The notes beneath the pieces are model-generated. The model saw only the letters and a list, made by a program, of their open reading frames with translations, ran no database searches and was not told where the DNA came from. Shown piece by piece: positions 17,049 to 25,680 of a stretch of 64,000 nt of DNA. Both the position numbers and the translations under genes were made by a program. Within the stretch, counting starts at the first letter, position 1. The number at the start of each line of letters is the position of its first letter. Source of the DNA: JAAYXS01 sp964550375 (GTDB taxonomy: Bacteria > Planctomycetota > Phycisphaerae > UBA1845 > Fen-1342); contig CAZJYX010000002.1 of assembly GCA_964550375.1 (NCBI GenBank), forward strand, positions 1-64,000, in the 5' to 3' direction.

Positions 17049-19085
17049 ATGAGGCTTTCAATGATTATGGCGTGGGCGGCCCTCGCTTTGATGACGAGCG
17101 CTGCCCTGGGCTACGACGTGAACAAGGACCTGGTTAACACCGGCACTCAGCCCGCCCATGATTTGGCGATCGTGCTGGCCGGAACGGAGACTGTTACGGG
17201 GCACTACGACGGCTACCCGGGCCGGCGCTTTGGCTCGTTCTCATGGGGGCCTAGTGGTGGCAACACGCTGCTGCATTGGCAGAATGTGATCGAGCCGGAT
17301 GGCAACGGCGTCATCGACCCGGGCGAGATGGTGCACGTCGGCTGGACCACGGCGGACCATTCCAGCCACGTGCTTGACATGTACTGGACGGATGCGTCGG
17401 GCAACCGCATTCCGGGCAGCAAGATCCTCAATGTCACGAGCGGCTGGACCTACGAAACGGCAGGCTTCGTGGCCGTGGACTGGCACAACATCTTTACGAC
17501 CGACTGGGGTGAGGTCTTCCCGATCGAGATTCTCGAACTGGCGGTCGGCGTCTTCCCGGAGCCCTGGCCGCTGGAGGAGCTCAACTGGGAGAACCAGCTA
17601 CTGAATGACATGCTGGTACCCATGCCCGGCGGGAGTTTCGTGCTTGAGCCGCAAGGGGCCATGACGCTTACCCTGCCGTTTGATGTGCCGCCCGGTTCGG
17701 CGGTCGTACTGCGCTATTTCGTGACTGGTCCGGGAAGTGACGCCTTCGCGACGGACTGGGTCCAGTTCGAGACGCCGCCACTAATTGCCCCCGGGTACTT
17801 CGTGAACAAGGATCTGGTTAACACGGGCACTCAACCCGCGCATGACGTGGCGATCGTGCTGGCCGGAACGGAGACTGTCACGGGGCACTACGACGGCTAC
17901 CCGGGCCGGCGCTTCGGCTCGTTCTCATGGGGGCCTAGTGGTGGCAACACGCTGCTGCATTGGCAGAATGTGATCGAGCCGGATGGCAACGGCGTCATCG
18001 ACCCGGGCGAGATGGTGCACGTCGGCTGGACCACGGCGGACCATTCCAGCCACGTGCTTGACATGTACTGGACGGATGCGTCGGGCAACCGCATTCCGGG
18101 CAGCAAGATCCTCAATGTCACGAGCGGCTGGACCTACGAAACGGCAGGCTTCGTGGCCGTGGACTGGCACAACATCTTTACGACCGACTGGGGTGAGGTC
18201 TTCCCGATCGAGATTCTCGAACTGGCGGTCGGCGTCTTCCCGGAGCCCTGGCCGCTGGAGGAGCTCAACTGGGAAAACCAGCTATTGAATGACATGCTGG
18301 AGCCCATGCCCGACGGGAGTTTCGTGCTTGAGCCGCAGGATGCCATGACGCTGGCGCTGCCGTTTGATGTGCCACCCGGTTCGGCGGTCGTACTGCGCTA
18401 CTTCGTGACTGGCCCGGGCAGCGACGCCTGGGCGACGGACTGGGTCCAGTTCCTGACGCCGGCCGGGCCGGATCTCGGCGCCTGCTGCGTGGCGACCACG
18501 TGCTACGGCACGATGACGTTGGACGAGTGCATGGCCTTCGAGGGCGAGTGGTTCCCGGGGATGGACTGCGACAGTCCCGATTTCGGCTGCCCTGGCGAGG
18601 AAGTGCGCTGCACGCCGGGCGACATTGACGGCGACGGCCTGGTCAACGCCTTTGACATCGACCCGTTCGTGGCAGTGCTGGTCGGCATGGAGACTGATCC
18701 TGACTGGGTGTGCTCGGCCGACTGCAACGGCGATGGCCTGGTTAACGCCTTTGACATCGACCCGTTCGTCGCGCTGCTGGTCTCGACGGAGCCGATCTGG
18801 GTCGGGTACGAGAAGCCTTGCGACGGGCAGAACCGCATTTGGGCGGTCAATCCGCCGGCCGGCCGCACTTACCTCGTGAAGGCCCAGAAGGGCGCAGACG
18901 ACAGTGACTGCCCGGTGACGGTCGAAGCGCGCAACTCGCAGGGCAGACTGCTCGGCGCCGCGCTTCCGCTGGCGGCCGGCGATGCCGGAGAGTTCACGGT
19001 ACCGCCCGGCACGGCGACGATTGTGTACCGCTGCCATGCGAGCAGCGGCAGCACGTGCCGGTTTTCGTGGCTACGCTTTGACTAG
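17049..19085 (+). CDS. Secreted protein with two near-identical domains and dockerin tag
   Basis: A 678-aa exported protein. A signal peptide (about residues 1-21, ending ALG) precedes two copies of a roughly 217-residue beta domain beginning VNKDLVNTGTQPAHD, with motifs GHYDGYPGRRFGSFSWGPSG and HVGWTTADHSSHVLDMYW. Next comes a Cys-rich segment (GACCVATTCYGTMTLDECMA, then GDCDSPDFGC-like spacing) common in planctomycete secreted proteins. Two dockerin-like loops follow (DIDGDGLVNAFDIDPFV, DCNGDGLVNAFDIDPFV), then an unrecognised 90-residue beta tail. The ATG has AAGGAG upstream. The function of the repeated domain is unknown; no catalytic residues are evident. Confidence 0.85.
   Translation: MRLSMIMAWAALALMTSAALGYDVNKDLVNTGTQPAHDLAIVLAGTETVTGHYDGYPGRRFGSFSWGPSGGNTLLHWQNVIEPDGNGVIDPGEMVHVGWTTADHSSHVLDMYWTDASGNRIPGSKILNVTSGWTYETAGFVAVDWHNIFTTDWGEVFPIEILELAVGVFPEPWPLEELNWENQLLNDMLVPMPGGSFVLEPQGAMTLTLPFDVPPGSAVVLRYFVTGPGSDAFATDWVQFETPPLIAPGYFVNKDLVNTGTQPAHDVAIVLAGTETVTGHYDGYPGRRFGSFSWGPSGGNTLLHWQNVIEPDGNGVIDPGEMVHVGWTTADHSSHVLDMYWTDASGNRIPGSKILNVTSGWTYETAGFVAVDWHNIFTTDWGEVFPIEILELAVGVFPEPWPLEELNWENQLLNDMLEPMPDGSFVLEPQDAMTLALPFDVPPGSAVVLRYFVTGPGSDAWATDWVQFLTPAGPDLGACCVATTCYGTMTLDECMAFEGEWFPGMDCDSPDFGCPGEEVRCTPGDIDGDGLVNAFDIDPFVAVLVGMETDPDWVCSADCNGDGLVNAFDIDPFVALLVSTEPIWVGYEKPCDGQNRIWAVNPPAGRTYLVKAQKGADDSDCPVTVEARNSQGRLLGAALPLAAGDAGEFTVPPGTATIVYRCHASSGSTCRFSWLRFD
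17118..18452 (+). repeat. In-gene tandem duplication, 684-bp period
   Basis: Unit 1 (17118-17768) and unit 2 (17802-18452) are offset by 684 bp. By eye there is no difference between 17232-17590 and 17916-18274, about 359 bp. The flanks of each unit carry scattered, often synonymous changes. Confidence 0.95.
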
Positions 19086-19135
19086 GCGGCAGTCGCGGCC
19101 GGCGTTGAGGCCGGTCCCGTAATCGACTGCCAAGC

Positions 19136-19179
19136 GGCGCGGCCCGCGCAGGTTACCAACCGTGCGGGCCGCGCCTTTT
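19136..19179 (+). terminator. Rho-independent terminator after the duplicated-domain gene
   Basis: GGCGCGGCCCGC pairs with GCGGGCCGCGCC across a loop containing GGTTACCAACC, followed by TTTT at 19176-19179. Confidence 0.85.
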
Positions 19180-19275
19180 CTGTGTTGCGACGGTCGCCAA
19201 GCGGCTCGGAGCGCAAGTCGTTCAGCCGTATGGGTTATCGCGACGCTATGCGCGGGATGCGGTAGAGGGGGGAGA

Positions 19276-19349
19276 AGGTGGCGATGGGATTCGAACCCAT
19301 GAAAAACGGATTTGCAATCCGCTCCCTTAGACCACTCGGGCACGCCACC
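19276..19349 (-). tRNA. tRNA-Cys (anticodon GCA)
   Basis: A 74-nt cloverleaf on the minus strand. The acceptor GGTGGCG pairs with CGCCACC and the discriminator is T. The anticodon stem-loop GCGGA-TTGCAAA-TCCGT is the classic bacterial Cys arm, and the T arm is ATGGG-TTCGAAT-CCCAT. The D loop is long. CCA is not encoded. Confidence 0.94.
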
Positions 19350-19398
19350 GGCGCGCTGGCCGGCCGCTTTGCCGGGCCGCTGCCAGCCGGAATATCTC

Positions 19399-19428
19399 AT
19401 CTTAGCCACCGATCCGTCCGGTCTGCAA
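19399..19428 (-). promoter_or_regulatory. Sigma-70-like promoter for tRNA-Cys
   Basis: On the minus strand TTGCAG (19428-19423), an 18-nt spacer, then TAAGAT (19404-19399). Transcription would start about 43 nt before the tRNA. Confidence 0.55.
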
Positions 19429-19569
19429 GTCCGAGGCGGAAATGACGACCAGAATGCGCGGTTATCTGGCGTTGGCGGGCGGGCAAGGGCGGCAGGAACC
19501 GCTGGCCCATGGCGTGCTGCTCTTGTCGGCACGGACTCACTCAGGCTGCGGCCGGGGCGATTGGTGCGG

Positions 19570-19599
19570 TTGCACTTCACATAAAACATTGACTACAAT
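19570..19599 (+). promoter_or_regulatory. Sigma-70-like promoter for the FmdB-like gene
   Basis: TTGCAC at 19570-19575, an 18-nt spacer and TACAAT at 19594-19599. It gives a leader of about 160 nt to the ATG at 19768. Confidence 0.5.
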
Positions 19600-19767
19600 A
19601 ATGTTAGGCAGTCATGCCCGCAGCGGCGCATCCGGCGCCGCACCCGGGAGTGGGCCAGCGGGATAACAGGCGGGGCGCTTCCGGTGGCGGCCGTCGGCGC
19701 CCGGGTGTGGTTGGGGCCGAACAGGACGTCGAAGTACACGGGCGCAGGCAGATCGGAGGCACCAGCC

Positions 19768-20031
19768 ATGCCGCGATACGAATATCAGACCAGTAACCCG
19801 TCGGGGGCGTGTGAGCACTGCCGCGGTCGTTTCGAGGTTCAGCAGTCCATGCACGACTTGCCGCTGCGAACCTGTCCGGAGTGCGGCGGGCCGATCGAGC
19901 GGGTCATTTCGCTGTGTGCGGTTTCGGGCGCGATGTCCGAGCGGGCCATGCTGAGCGACAAGAACTTGAAGGAGAAGGGCTTCACCAAGCTGGTCAACGA
20001 GGGCGGCGGGCGGTTCCGCAAGACGGTCTGA
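19768..20031 (+). CDS. FmdB-family zinc-ribbon protein
   Basis: An 87-aa FmdB/CxxC_CxxC_SSSS-type protein. It begins MPRYEYQT, typical of the family, and has CEHC followed by CPECGGPIERVIS, a four-Cys zinc ribbon. It ends in a basic tail with KNLKEKGFTKLV. CGGAGG lies about 8 nt before the ATG. Family members are proposed regulators of formamidase or acetamidase operons, but most are of unknown function. It precedes the Mla-type ATPase gene by 100 nt on the same strand, so a shared transcript is possible. Confidence 0.85.
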   Translation: MPRYEYQTSNPSGACEHCRGRFEVQQSMHDLPLRTCPECGGPIERVISLCAVSGAMSERAMLSDKNLKEKGFTKLVNEGGGRFRKTV

Positions 20032-20131
20032 GGCGAACATGGCGGCGTCGAACGGGCGTGGGGCGGGAAGGCGCGCAATCGGCGCCGGCGGCGTGTGGCC
20101 GGAATGGCAGCCGTTGTCGTAGAATGGCGGG

Positions 20132-21025
20132 GTGAACGCAACTGCCGGAGATGTTGTTCTGTCCGTGAAGGACCTGGTCGTCCAGTTTGCGGCGGCTGAG
20201 GGGCGGCCGTTCACCGTGCTGGCGGGCGTAACGTTCGACGTCATGCGGGGCGAGACGCTCGTGATCATGGGCGGGTCCGGTTGCGGCAAGAGCACGCTGC
20301 TGAATTGCCTGATCGGCGAGATCGAGCCCAGCCGAGGGTGCATCGTATACAGCCTGCCGCAGGTCGGGCGGGTGGACCTGTGTACGGCGAGTGAGGCGGA
20401 GAAGGATGCGCTGCGCAAGCGCTTCGGGATTCTCTTTCAGTCCGGGGCGCTCTTCAGCTCGCTGACCGTGGCGGAGAACATCGCCCTGCCGCTGCGCGAG
20501 CATTCGCACGTGGACAAGTCGGTAATCGACATCGTGGTCGCCATGAAGCTGCAGCAGGTGCACATGCTGGAGCATCGCGACAAGTACCCGGCCCAGCTCT
20601 CGGGCGGCCAGAAGAAACGCGTCGGCCTGGCGCGGGCGACGGCGCTGGATCCCGAGCTGCTGTTTTACGATGAGCCGAGCGCCGGCCTCGACCCGGTCAC
20701 CTCGTCATCCATCGATGAGTTGATGATGGACCTGTCCCGCAAGCTGCTTGTGACCAGCATCGTCGTGACGCACGAGATGGATTCGGCGTTTCGGATCGCC
20801 GACCGCATGATCATGCTGCAGCAGGGCCGGATCATGCGGATCGGGCCGCGCAGTGAGTTTGAAGCGCTGCGCGACGCCGACCCCGGCGCCCTGGCCGCCA
20901 ACGAGGAGCGCCTGCTGCACCAGTTTCTGCGCGGTGACTCGGCCGGGCCGCTGACCGACGCGGAAGGCATGAGTGAGTACGAGAAGATCCTCGTGGGCAA
21001 GGACAGCGGCGTCATGCGACCGTAA
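20132..21025 (+). CDS. ABC transporter ATP-binding protein, MlaF-like
   Basis: Cytoplasmic ATPase of 297 aa. Walker A is GGSGCGKST, the Q-loop is GILFQSGALFSSLTV, the signature is AQLSGGQKKRVGLARA and Walker B is LLFYDEPSAGLDPVTS with VTHEMDSAFRIADRM as the H-loop. The FQSGALF-SSLTVAENIALPL block is characteristic of MlaF/Ttg2A ATPases that power MCE-type phospholipid transport. The GTG start is the only good one near the first strand. No permease (MlaE) or MCE (MlaD) gene is adjacent here, so its partners must be elsewhere. A GNAT gene follows at 49 nt. Confidence 0.88.
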   Translation: MNATAGDVVLSVKDLVVQFAAAEGRPFTVLAGVTFDVMRGETLVIMGGSGCGKSTLLNCLIGEIEPSRGCIVYSLPQVGRVDLCTASEAEKDALRKRFGILFQSGALFSSLTVAENIALPLREHSHVDKSVIDIVVAMKLQQVHMLEHRDKYPAQLSGGQKKRVGLARATALDPELLFYDEPSAGLDPVTSSSIDELMMDLSRKLLVTSIVVTHEMDSAFRIADRMIMLQQGRIMRIGPRSEFEALRDADPGALAANEERLLHQFLRGDSAGPLTDAEGMSEYEKILVGKDSGVMRP

Positions 21026-21073
21026 GCGCAGCGCGGGGCGCCCCCGGTTGGGCGACCGGCGCGGAGCAAGACC

Positions 21074-21520
21074 ATGAGCACAGCGGGGCCGGTCATGATC
21101 CGACCGATGCGCGCCCCGGACGTGACAGACGTCATCGCGGTGTGGGCCGCGGCCGGACTGGCGACCCGCCCGGCGGGGCGCGACACGCCCGCGGCCCTGC
21201 GGCAACAACTCGAGCATTATCCACGTACGTGGCTTGTCGCGGAGCAGGGCGGGCGAATCGTGGGCGTCGTGCTGGGGACGCACGACGGCCGCAAGGGTTG
21301 GATTAATCGCGTGGCCGTGCATCCCGACCATCGTCGGCTGGGCCTGGCTCGGCAACTGCTGGCAGCCTGTGAAGCGGCGTTGCACGCTGAAGGTATCGGG
21401 ATCGTGGCCGCTCTGGTCGAGGCGCACAACGAGGCATCGGCGGCGTTCTTCCGCGCAGCCGGCTACGCGACCGACGTGCCTGTGCATTACTTCCGCAAGC
21501 TGAGCAGCCCGGGCGTGTAA
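21074..21520 (+). CDS. GNAT-family N-acetyltransferase
   Basis: A 148-aa acetyl-CoA-dependent transferase. The fold begins at MIRPMRAPDVTDVIAVWAAA. The acetyl-CoA loop reads VAVHPDHRRLGLARQLLAACE (R/Q-x-x-G-x-A/G) and the C-terminal motif is VEAHNEASAAFFRAAGY. Its architecture is like RimI/YpeA small acetyltransferases. It follows the MlaF-like gene by 49 nt on the same strand. The substrate is unknown. Confidence 0.85.
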   Translation: MSTAGPVMIRPMRAPDVTDVIAVWAAAGLATRPAGRDTPAALRQQLEHYPRTWLVAEQGGRIVGVVLGTHDGRKGWINRVAVHPDHRRLGLARQLLAACEAALHAEGIGIVAALVEAHNEASAAFFRAAGYATDVPVHYFRKLSSPGV

Positions 21521-21610
21521 CCAGTGCAGCGCGCGGCATCCAGGGCGGCCGGCCGGGCAAGCACACCGGCTCTTCGCGGCCAACCGTCAGCGCGGCTCAT
21601 CCAGCCAGGA

Positions 21611-21648
21611 CACGGGGCCGGACCGAGTGTTGCTCGGCCCGGCCCCGT
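21611..21648. terminator. Strong GC hairpin between convergent genes
   Basis: ACGGGGCCGGACCGAG and CTCGGCCCGGCCCCGT form a 16-pair stem with one mismatch and a TGTTG loop. No T-run follows on either strand. Its position between the ends of the GNAT gene and the PstS-like gene fits a bidirectional stop or RNA-stabilising hairpin. Confidence 0.55.
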
Positions 21649-21710
21649 CAGGAACGGTTGCGAGAGGTGTGAACTACGGGTATTGAAACGGCCTTGGGGG
21701 CAGCGGGGAG

Positions 21711-24386
21711 CTACCGACCGCCGCCGGTAAGTACTTGCACGAACGGGTCAATGTCGAACGAGTTGACCGCGCCGTCGCCGTTGATGTCATTCGCGCAGAA
21801 GTAATTGCACGAATACGTCGCTTCCCAAGCGGCCGGGTTGGTCAGGGCCAGGACGAACGGGTCAATGTCGAACGCGTTCACGAGGCCGTCGCAGTTGGAG
21901 TCGCCCGCCAGGGCCGACTGGCCCTGGGCCACTGCCAGGTCGCAGTGATCGACGATGCCGTCGCCGTTGAAGTCGCCGTCGCACCAGGACCCGGGCTGGC
22001 CCAGGTTGGCGGAGACGATCGCCACGTCGGCCGCGTCGACGACACCGTCCAAGTTGGCGTCGCCGTCAGGGGCGTCCAGGATATCCTTGACGATGACGAG
22101 CACGTCGGCCCAATCAATCAGCAGGTCGCCGTTCATGTCGCAGCTCAGGTCCATGTAGACGGCCTGATGAGGGTCGCTCCAGTCGCCGTAGTTCACCCAA
22201 ACGTAGGTGACATCGGCACAGTTCACGATGCCGTCGTGACCGTTCGGCTGCGCACCGGGGTACGGCGTGGCGCCGGCCACGTCGCCCCGGGCCGCCCCGG
22301 CCTGGTACGACGCGCCGGTGGAAAGCGTGGTGCCGAAGTAGTTGCCGTCGCCGGTCAGGGCCAGCCAGGTCTGGTCGACCAGCGTGAAGCCCTGGGCGCG
22401 GTCAAGCGTCTGGGTCACAGGGTCGATGGCCAGGCCGTCGGCGAAGTAACGGACGTCGCGCTGATCGAAGTTCCCGTCGCCGTCGAAGTCACCGATGATC
22501 TCGGGGATGACGTAGTTCTGGCCGAGGGCGCCGGCGCTGCCGGCAACGATGCCCTCGTCCTGGACGAACTGGCGCGGGTCGTAGACGGCCGCCATCAAGG
22601 CCGGGATGTCGAGCAGGTCACGCGCCTGGTCGTTATTGAAATCGCCCATAAGGCGGTTGCGCTGCGAGAGGTTCACGCCGCCGGTGACGGTGAAATTGCC
22701 GGCGAAGTCGGCGTAATTGCCGTTGGTGCTACCGTCATTGTAGTGGCCGTCCTCGTACTCGCTGCCGGCCGGCCAGGTGGGGCTGCCGACGCGCGTGGGG
22801 ACCTTGTTGGCGACAGAGGTTGAACCGAAGGCCGGCAGTTCCTGGCCGATGCCCAGATCGTTGTTGGCTCGCATGAAGTCTTGCAAGGGCTGGTTGAGGT
22901 CTTCGTTGGGCAGGAAGATAGTGGGGTTTGCCAGGTCGGGCAGGCAGTCGATGCCGCCCGACAGGAAGAACGTGTTAGCCAGGTAGCGAGACGGCATGAA
23001 GGCCGTCTCAGGCGCGCCGGGCTGCTCCTCGAAAGCAACGATGCTGCCCACGATGTTGCGCAGGTAGTCGGCCGCGGCCTGGTTCTCCATATACGTCACG
23101 GCGCCGCTGTCGTACTCCATGGGATCGCCGCGGGTGGTGAAGGTCTCCGGACCGCCGATCTGGAAGCCGTAATCCGGATCGCAGGTATCCAGGACGGCGT
23201 CAATGTCCGGGCGCACCGGCAGACTGCCGCCGCGGTCATCGAAGATGATGTTGAGGATTTCGTAGCGGCCGGCCAGAGTGTCGCCCGCGGCGCGGCTGCC
23301 GCCGGCCAGGCCGGTGTAACCAACCGCCAGACGGCGGTTCTGAATGGCGCCTTCCATTACGCTTGAGCCGCCGCAGTTGGTGGCCTGGTGATCGGGGCCC
23401 AGGTTGGTGAGACCCGTGACGTTGTTCTTGTTGCCGAGGTTATCACCACGGCCCCAGCTCGGGTCGATGCCGAGCGAGTTCATCCCGCCGTTGCGCGTGC
23501 CGGAGCCCGCGTCGCGGGTGGCCGCGACCAGGTTCTCGCCACTGGGCATGCGGCCGGTTACGAACAGGTGCTGCAGTTCGCTGACGCTGACGTCTTGGAG
23601 ACCGGTGCCGCGGTTGGCCACGATTGCAATGGGAACCCAGGCGATCGCAGTGTCGTAGACGGTGTTGGCGTCAGGTTCGTCAGTGTTGGTGTTAAGCGCG
23701 ACGATCTCGCCCGACGGCGTTTCGCGTTCGAGGCTCTTGAGCTTCGAGGAGAAGCCGGTGTCCCACGAAAGGATCGGTGACCAGCCGAAGCCGGGGGCAC
23801 CGGGCGGCAGATCCCACAGTGCCTGCGAAACGTCACCGGCGCGGGTGAACCAGCGGGTGGGGACGTCGAGGACGGCCATGTCGATGCTGCTGGGGCAGTA
23901 GGGGGTGCCGGTATCGCAGCACTCCGGGTCCCACTCGCCCGGGTCGCAGGGGCACGGGTAGAAGGGGAAGCCGTCGTCAGAGAAGACCATGCGGTTGATG
24001 AAGCCACCCTCGGACGGTGGGACGTAGGGGATCGTGTCGAGCAATTGGTAGTCCACGAATTCGGCCAGGCCGTTGCCCGAGCCGACGCCGCGGTACTGGA
24101 CCAGCCACCAGCCGGACCAGCCGTAGCAGGTATAGGGCGGAGCCAACTGATCCACAAATGGCGGCGTGAACGGATCGTAGCCGGCGAAGCCGTCGGCATC
24201 TACGTCGATGAAGTCGTTGGTCGAAGCCGGTGCGGAGAAGAAGTCTCGAAACAGCGTCGCCCCGCTGATGTTGACTTCGCCGCCCTGAATCGTTTGCGCA
24301 CGGACTGCCGGGCTTACCAGAATCCCGACCAGCAGGGCTGGCACCAAAGCCACCCGTGCAACACTCCTCTTTGTACAAATACTCAT
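21711..24386 (-). CDS. PstS-like substrate-binding domain protein with dockerin tag
   Basis: An 891-aa exported protein. The signal peptide (about residues 5-31) ends SPAVRAQ. A PBP-like (PstS superfamily) domain follows: NISGATLFRDFFSAPAS, YRGVGSGNGLAEFVDYQ, IAIVANRGTGLQDVSVSELQ, and ATRDAGSGTRNGGMNSLG, the anion-binding loop pattern of phosphate-binding proteins. The C-terminal third holds many Ca-type loops (GDFNNDQARDLLDI, GDFDGDGNFDQRDV, GDANLDGVVDAADV, GDFNGDGIVDHCDL). It ends in the tag SNCDGLVNAFDIDPFV and DINGDGAVNSFDIDPFV. GGAGG lies 8 nt before the ATG. The pseudopilin gene is 147 nt upstream on the same strand. Role unknown; perhaps anion capture at the surface. Confidence 0.82.
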   Translation of the reverse strand: MSICTKRSVARVALVPALLVGILVSPAVRAQTIQGGEVNISGATLFRDFFSAPASTNDFIDVDADGFAGYDPFTPPFVDQLAPPYTCYGWSGWWLVQYRGVGSGNGLAEFVDYQLLDTIPYVPPSEGGFINRMVFSDDGFPFYPCPCDPGEWDPECCDTGTPYCPSSIDMAVLDVPTRWFTRAGDVSQALWDLPPGAPGFGWSPILSWDTGFSSKLKSLERETPSGEIVALNTNTDEPDANTVYDTAIAWVPIAIVANRGTGLQDVSVSELQHLFVTGRMPSGENLVAATRDAGSGTRNGGMNSLGIDPSWGRGDNLGNKNNVTGLTNLGPDHQATNCGGSSVMEGAIQNRRLAVGYTGLAGGSRAAGDTLAGRYEILNIIFDDRGGSLPVRPDIDAVLDTCDPDYGFQIGGPETFTTRGDPMEYDSGAVTYMENQAAADYLRNIVGSIVAFEEQPGAPETAFMPSRYLANTFFLSGGIDCLPDLANPTIFLPNEDLNQPLQDFMRANNDLGIGQELPAFGSTSVANKVPTRVGSPTWPAGSEYEDGHYNDGSTNGNYADFAGNFTVTGGVNLSQRNRLMGDFNNDQARDLLDIPALMAAVYDPRQFVQDEGIVAGSAGALGQNYVIPEIIGDFDGDGNFDQRDVRYFADGLAIDPVTQTLDRAQGFTLVDQTWLALTGDGNYFGTTLSTGASYQAGAARGDVAGATPYPGAQPNGHDGIVNCADVTYVWVNYGDWSDPHQAVYMDLSCDMNGDLLIDWADVLVIVKDILDAPDGDANLDGVVDAADVAIVSANLGQPGSWCDGDFNGDGIVDHCDLAVAQGQSALAGDSNCDGLVNAFDIDPFVLALTNPAAWEATYSCNYFCANDINGDGAVNSFDIDPFVQVLTGGGR

Positions 24387-24533
24387 GTGTGGTTTCCTCC
24401 AGAAAGCACCTGTAACCCGCCGCACCAGCAGGCACGCCCTGCCGATGCCACAGACAGTCAAATGTCGAACCAATGTTGCCACTTTCCACCACGACACGTC
24501 GCCGTCAACACGCCGCTTACACCGCGCACAGGT

Positions 24534-25601
24534 CTAGAAGTACGGACTGATCTCCGTATTGTCGCCGGTGAGACTGTAGTAGGCCTCACCCCACTGGCGC
24601 TGTTTGATGGTCTCAAGTATGGTCTTGCGCTCCACGTGTCCGTCCACGTAGAGGAAGTTAGCCGCGCCGCCCAGGTGGTCGCCGCCCGGATGATGCCGGC
24701 CGACGGCGTTGATCTCGAGGCCAACGGTGCCGGTAATCGCGCCCGGAGCCTGCTCGATCTCCTTCAGCGGGCGCAGGCCGTAGTTCTCCGGATCGTTGGG
24801 GTCGCCGCAGATGAAGCCGCCCTCGGGATCAGCCGCGTACTCGTTGTAGCCGCTGCCGAGGTTGTAGAACGCATGTACCGGGCGGTGGCTCTTGCTCAGC
24901 ACGCCGCCGGCCTCCTGGACGGCAGCCACCTGCCAGTTGCGGTGGAATTCGGTGGCCAGGATGACGGCGCGCGACTCCATGATGCGCGTTTCGTTCACGA
25001 ACTGATTCAGCCGCCAACCCTGCTCGCCGCTGCTATACAGGCCGGTGTGAAACTTGTTGCGCGGGACAATCGCCGCGTTCGCGGTGTAGGCCATACGCGC
25101 GGCCTGCTTGTCGACCAGCGTCGTACCGCTGCTCGCCGTCATGCCGCGCTGATCGACCTGCCCGCCCTCCCAGTCACCGGCCTGCGGGCCGGGGTTGGTG
25201 CGCGGCGTCCCCTTGTTCAGAATCTCCGGACAGGTGAAGGCCTCGGGCTTGACTTTGCCGCCCTGGTAGAGGTACCAGGACCAGTGCGCGTAGCCGTAGG
25301 GGTGATCGGGCGGCTGATCGAAGGGGTCAACATCTCCGTAAGCGCTGCGCGTGTAGACGTACGAGGCGGGATAGACACCCCTGTTCTCCACCAGGTAGAT
25401 CACAAAAGCCTTGCCGACGTTGCCCAGATTGACCGCGCACTGCACGGCGCGGGCCTGCCGGCGCGCATTGCCCAGGGCCGGCATGAGAACCGACAGCAGC
25501 AGCGCAATGATGGCAATCACCACCAACAACTCGATCAGTGTGAAACCGCGCGCCGCACGGCGTCGCGCCAGACAGCCAGAAGCACAGAAGGAACCGATCA
25601 T
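24534..25601 (-). CDS. Type II pseudopilin-like protein (prepilin cleavage motif and VDGH)
   Basis: A 355-aa protein with a short basic leader and the prepilin N-methylation site: GFTLIELLVVIAIIALLLSVLMPAL, cut after the first Gly with Glu at position 5. A periplasmic globular domain of more than 300 residues follows. The C-terminal NFLYVDGHVERKTI matches the H/DG-type ending seen in the large planctomycete prepilin-like families. The ATG at 25601 is supported by GGAGG 9 nt upstream. It should be processed by a prepilin peptidase and assembled by, or anchored through, a type II/IV system not seen here. Its single genomic partner here is the PstS-like dockerin gene downstream. Confidence 0.88.
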   Translation of the reverse strand: MIGSFCASGCLARRRAARGFTLIELLVVIAIIALLLSVLMPALGNARRQARAVQCAVNLGNVGKAFVIYLVENRGVYPASYVYTRSAYGDVDPFDQPPDHPYGYAHWSWYLYQGGKVKPEAFTCPEILNKGTPRTNPGPQAGDWEGGQVDQRGMTASSGTTLVDKQAARMAYTANAAIVPRNKFHTGLYSSGEQGWRLNQFVNETRIMESRAVILATEFHRNWQVAAVQEAGGVLSKSHRPVHAFYNLGSGYNEYAADPEGGFICGDPNDPENYGLRPLKEIEQAPGAITGTVGLEINAVGRHHPGGDHLGGAANFLYVDGHVERKTILETIKQRQWGEAYYSLTGDNTEISPYF

Positions 25602-25642
25602 GCTCTCATACCTCCGCAACAGTGTGATGATCAGCCGTGCTC

Positions 25643-25680
25643 ACCAGCCCTATGTACTCTGGGCTGGTTACACGCGCGTG
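25643..25680. promoter_or_regulatory. Hairpin and palindrome in the pseudopilin leader
   Basis: ACCAGCCC at 25643-25650 pairs with GGGCTGGT at 25661-25668 across a 10-nt loop. It is followed by the perfect 10-bp palindrome CACGCGCGTG at 25671-25680. It sits 40-80 nt upstream of the pseudopilin start, so it may be a leader hairpin and operator. Confidence 0.4.

Noticed and set aside
19071..19589. 172-codon minus-strand reading containing GGVPEWSKGADCKS
   Set aside because: That peptide is the well-known translation of a tRNA gene; the frame runs straight through tRNA-Cys.
21735..22823. Plus-strand reading with repeated VNVERV segments
   Set aside because: The repeats are the antisense of Ca-binding loops in the PstS-like protein.
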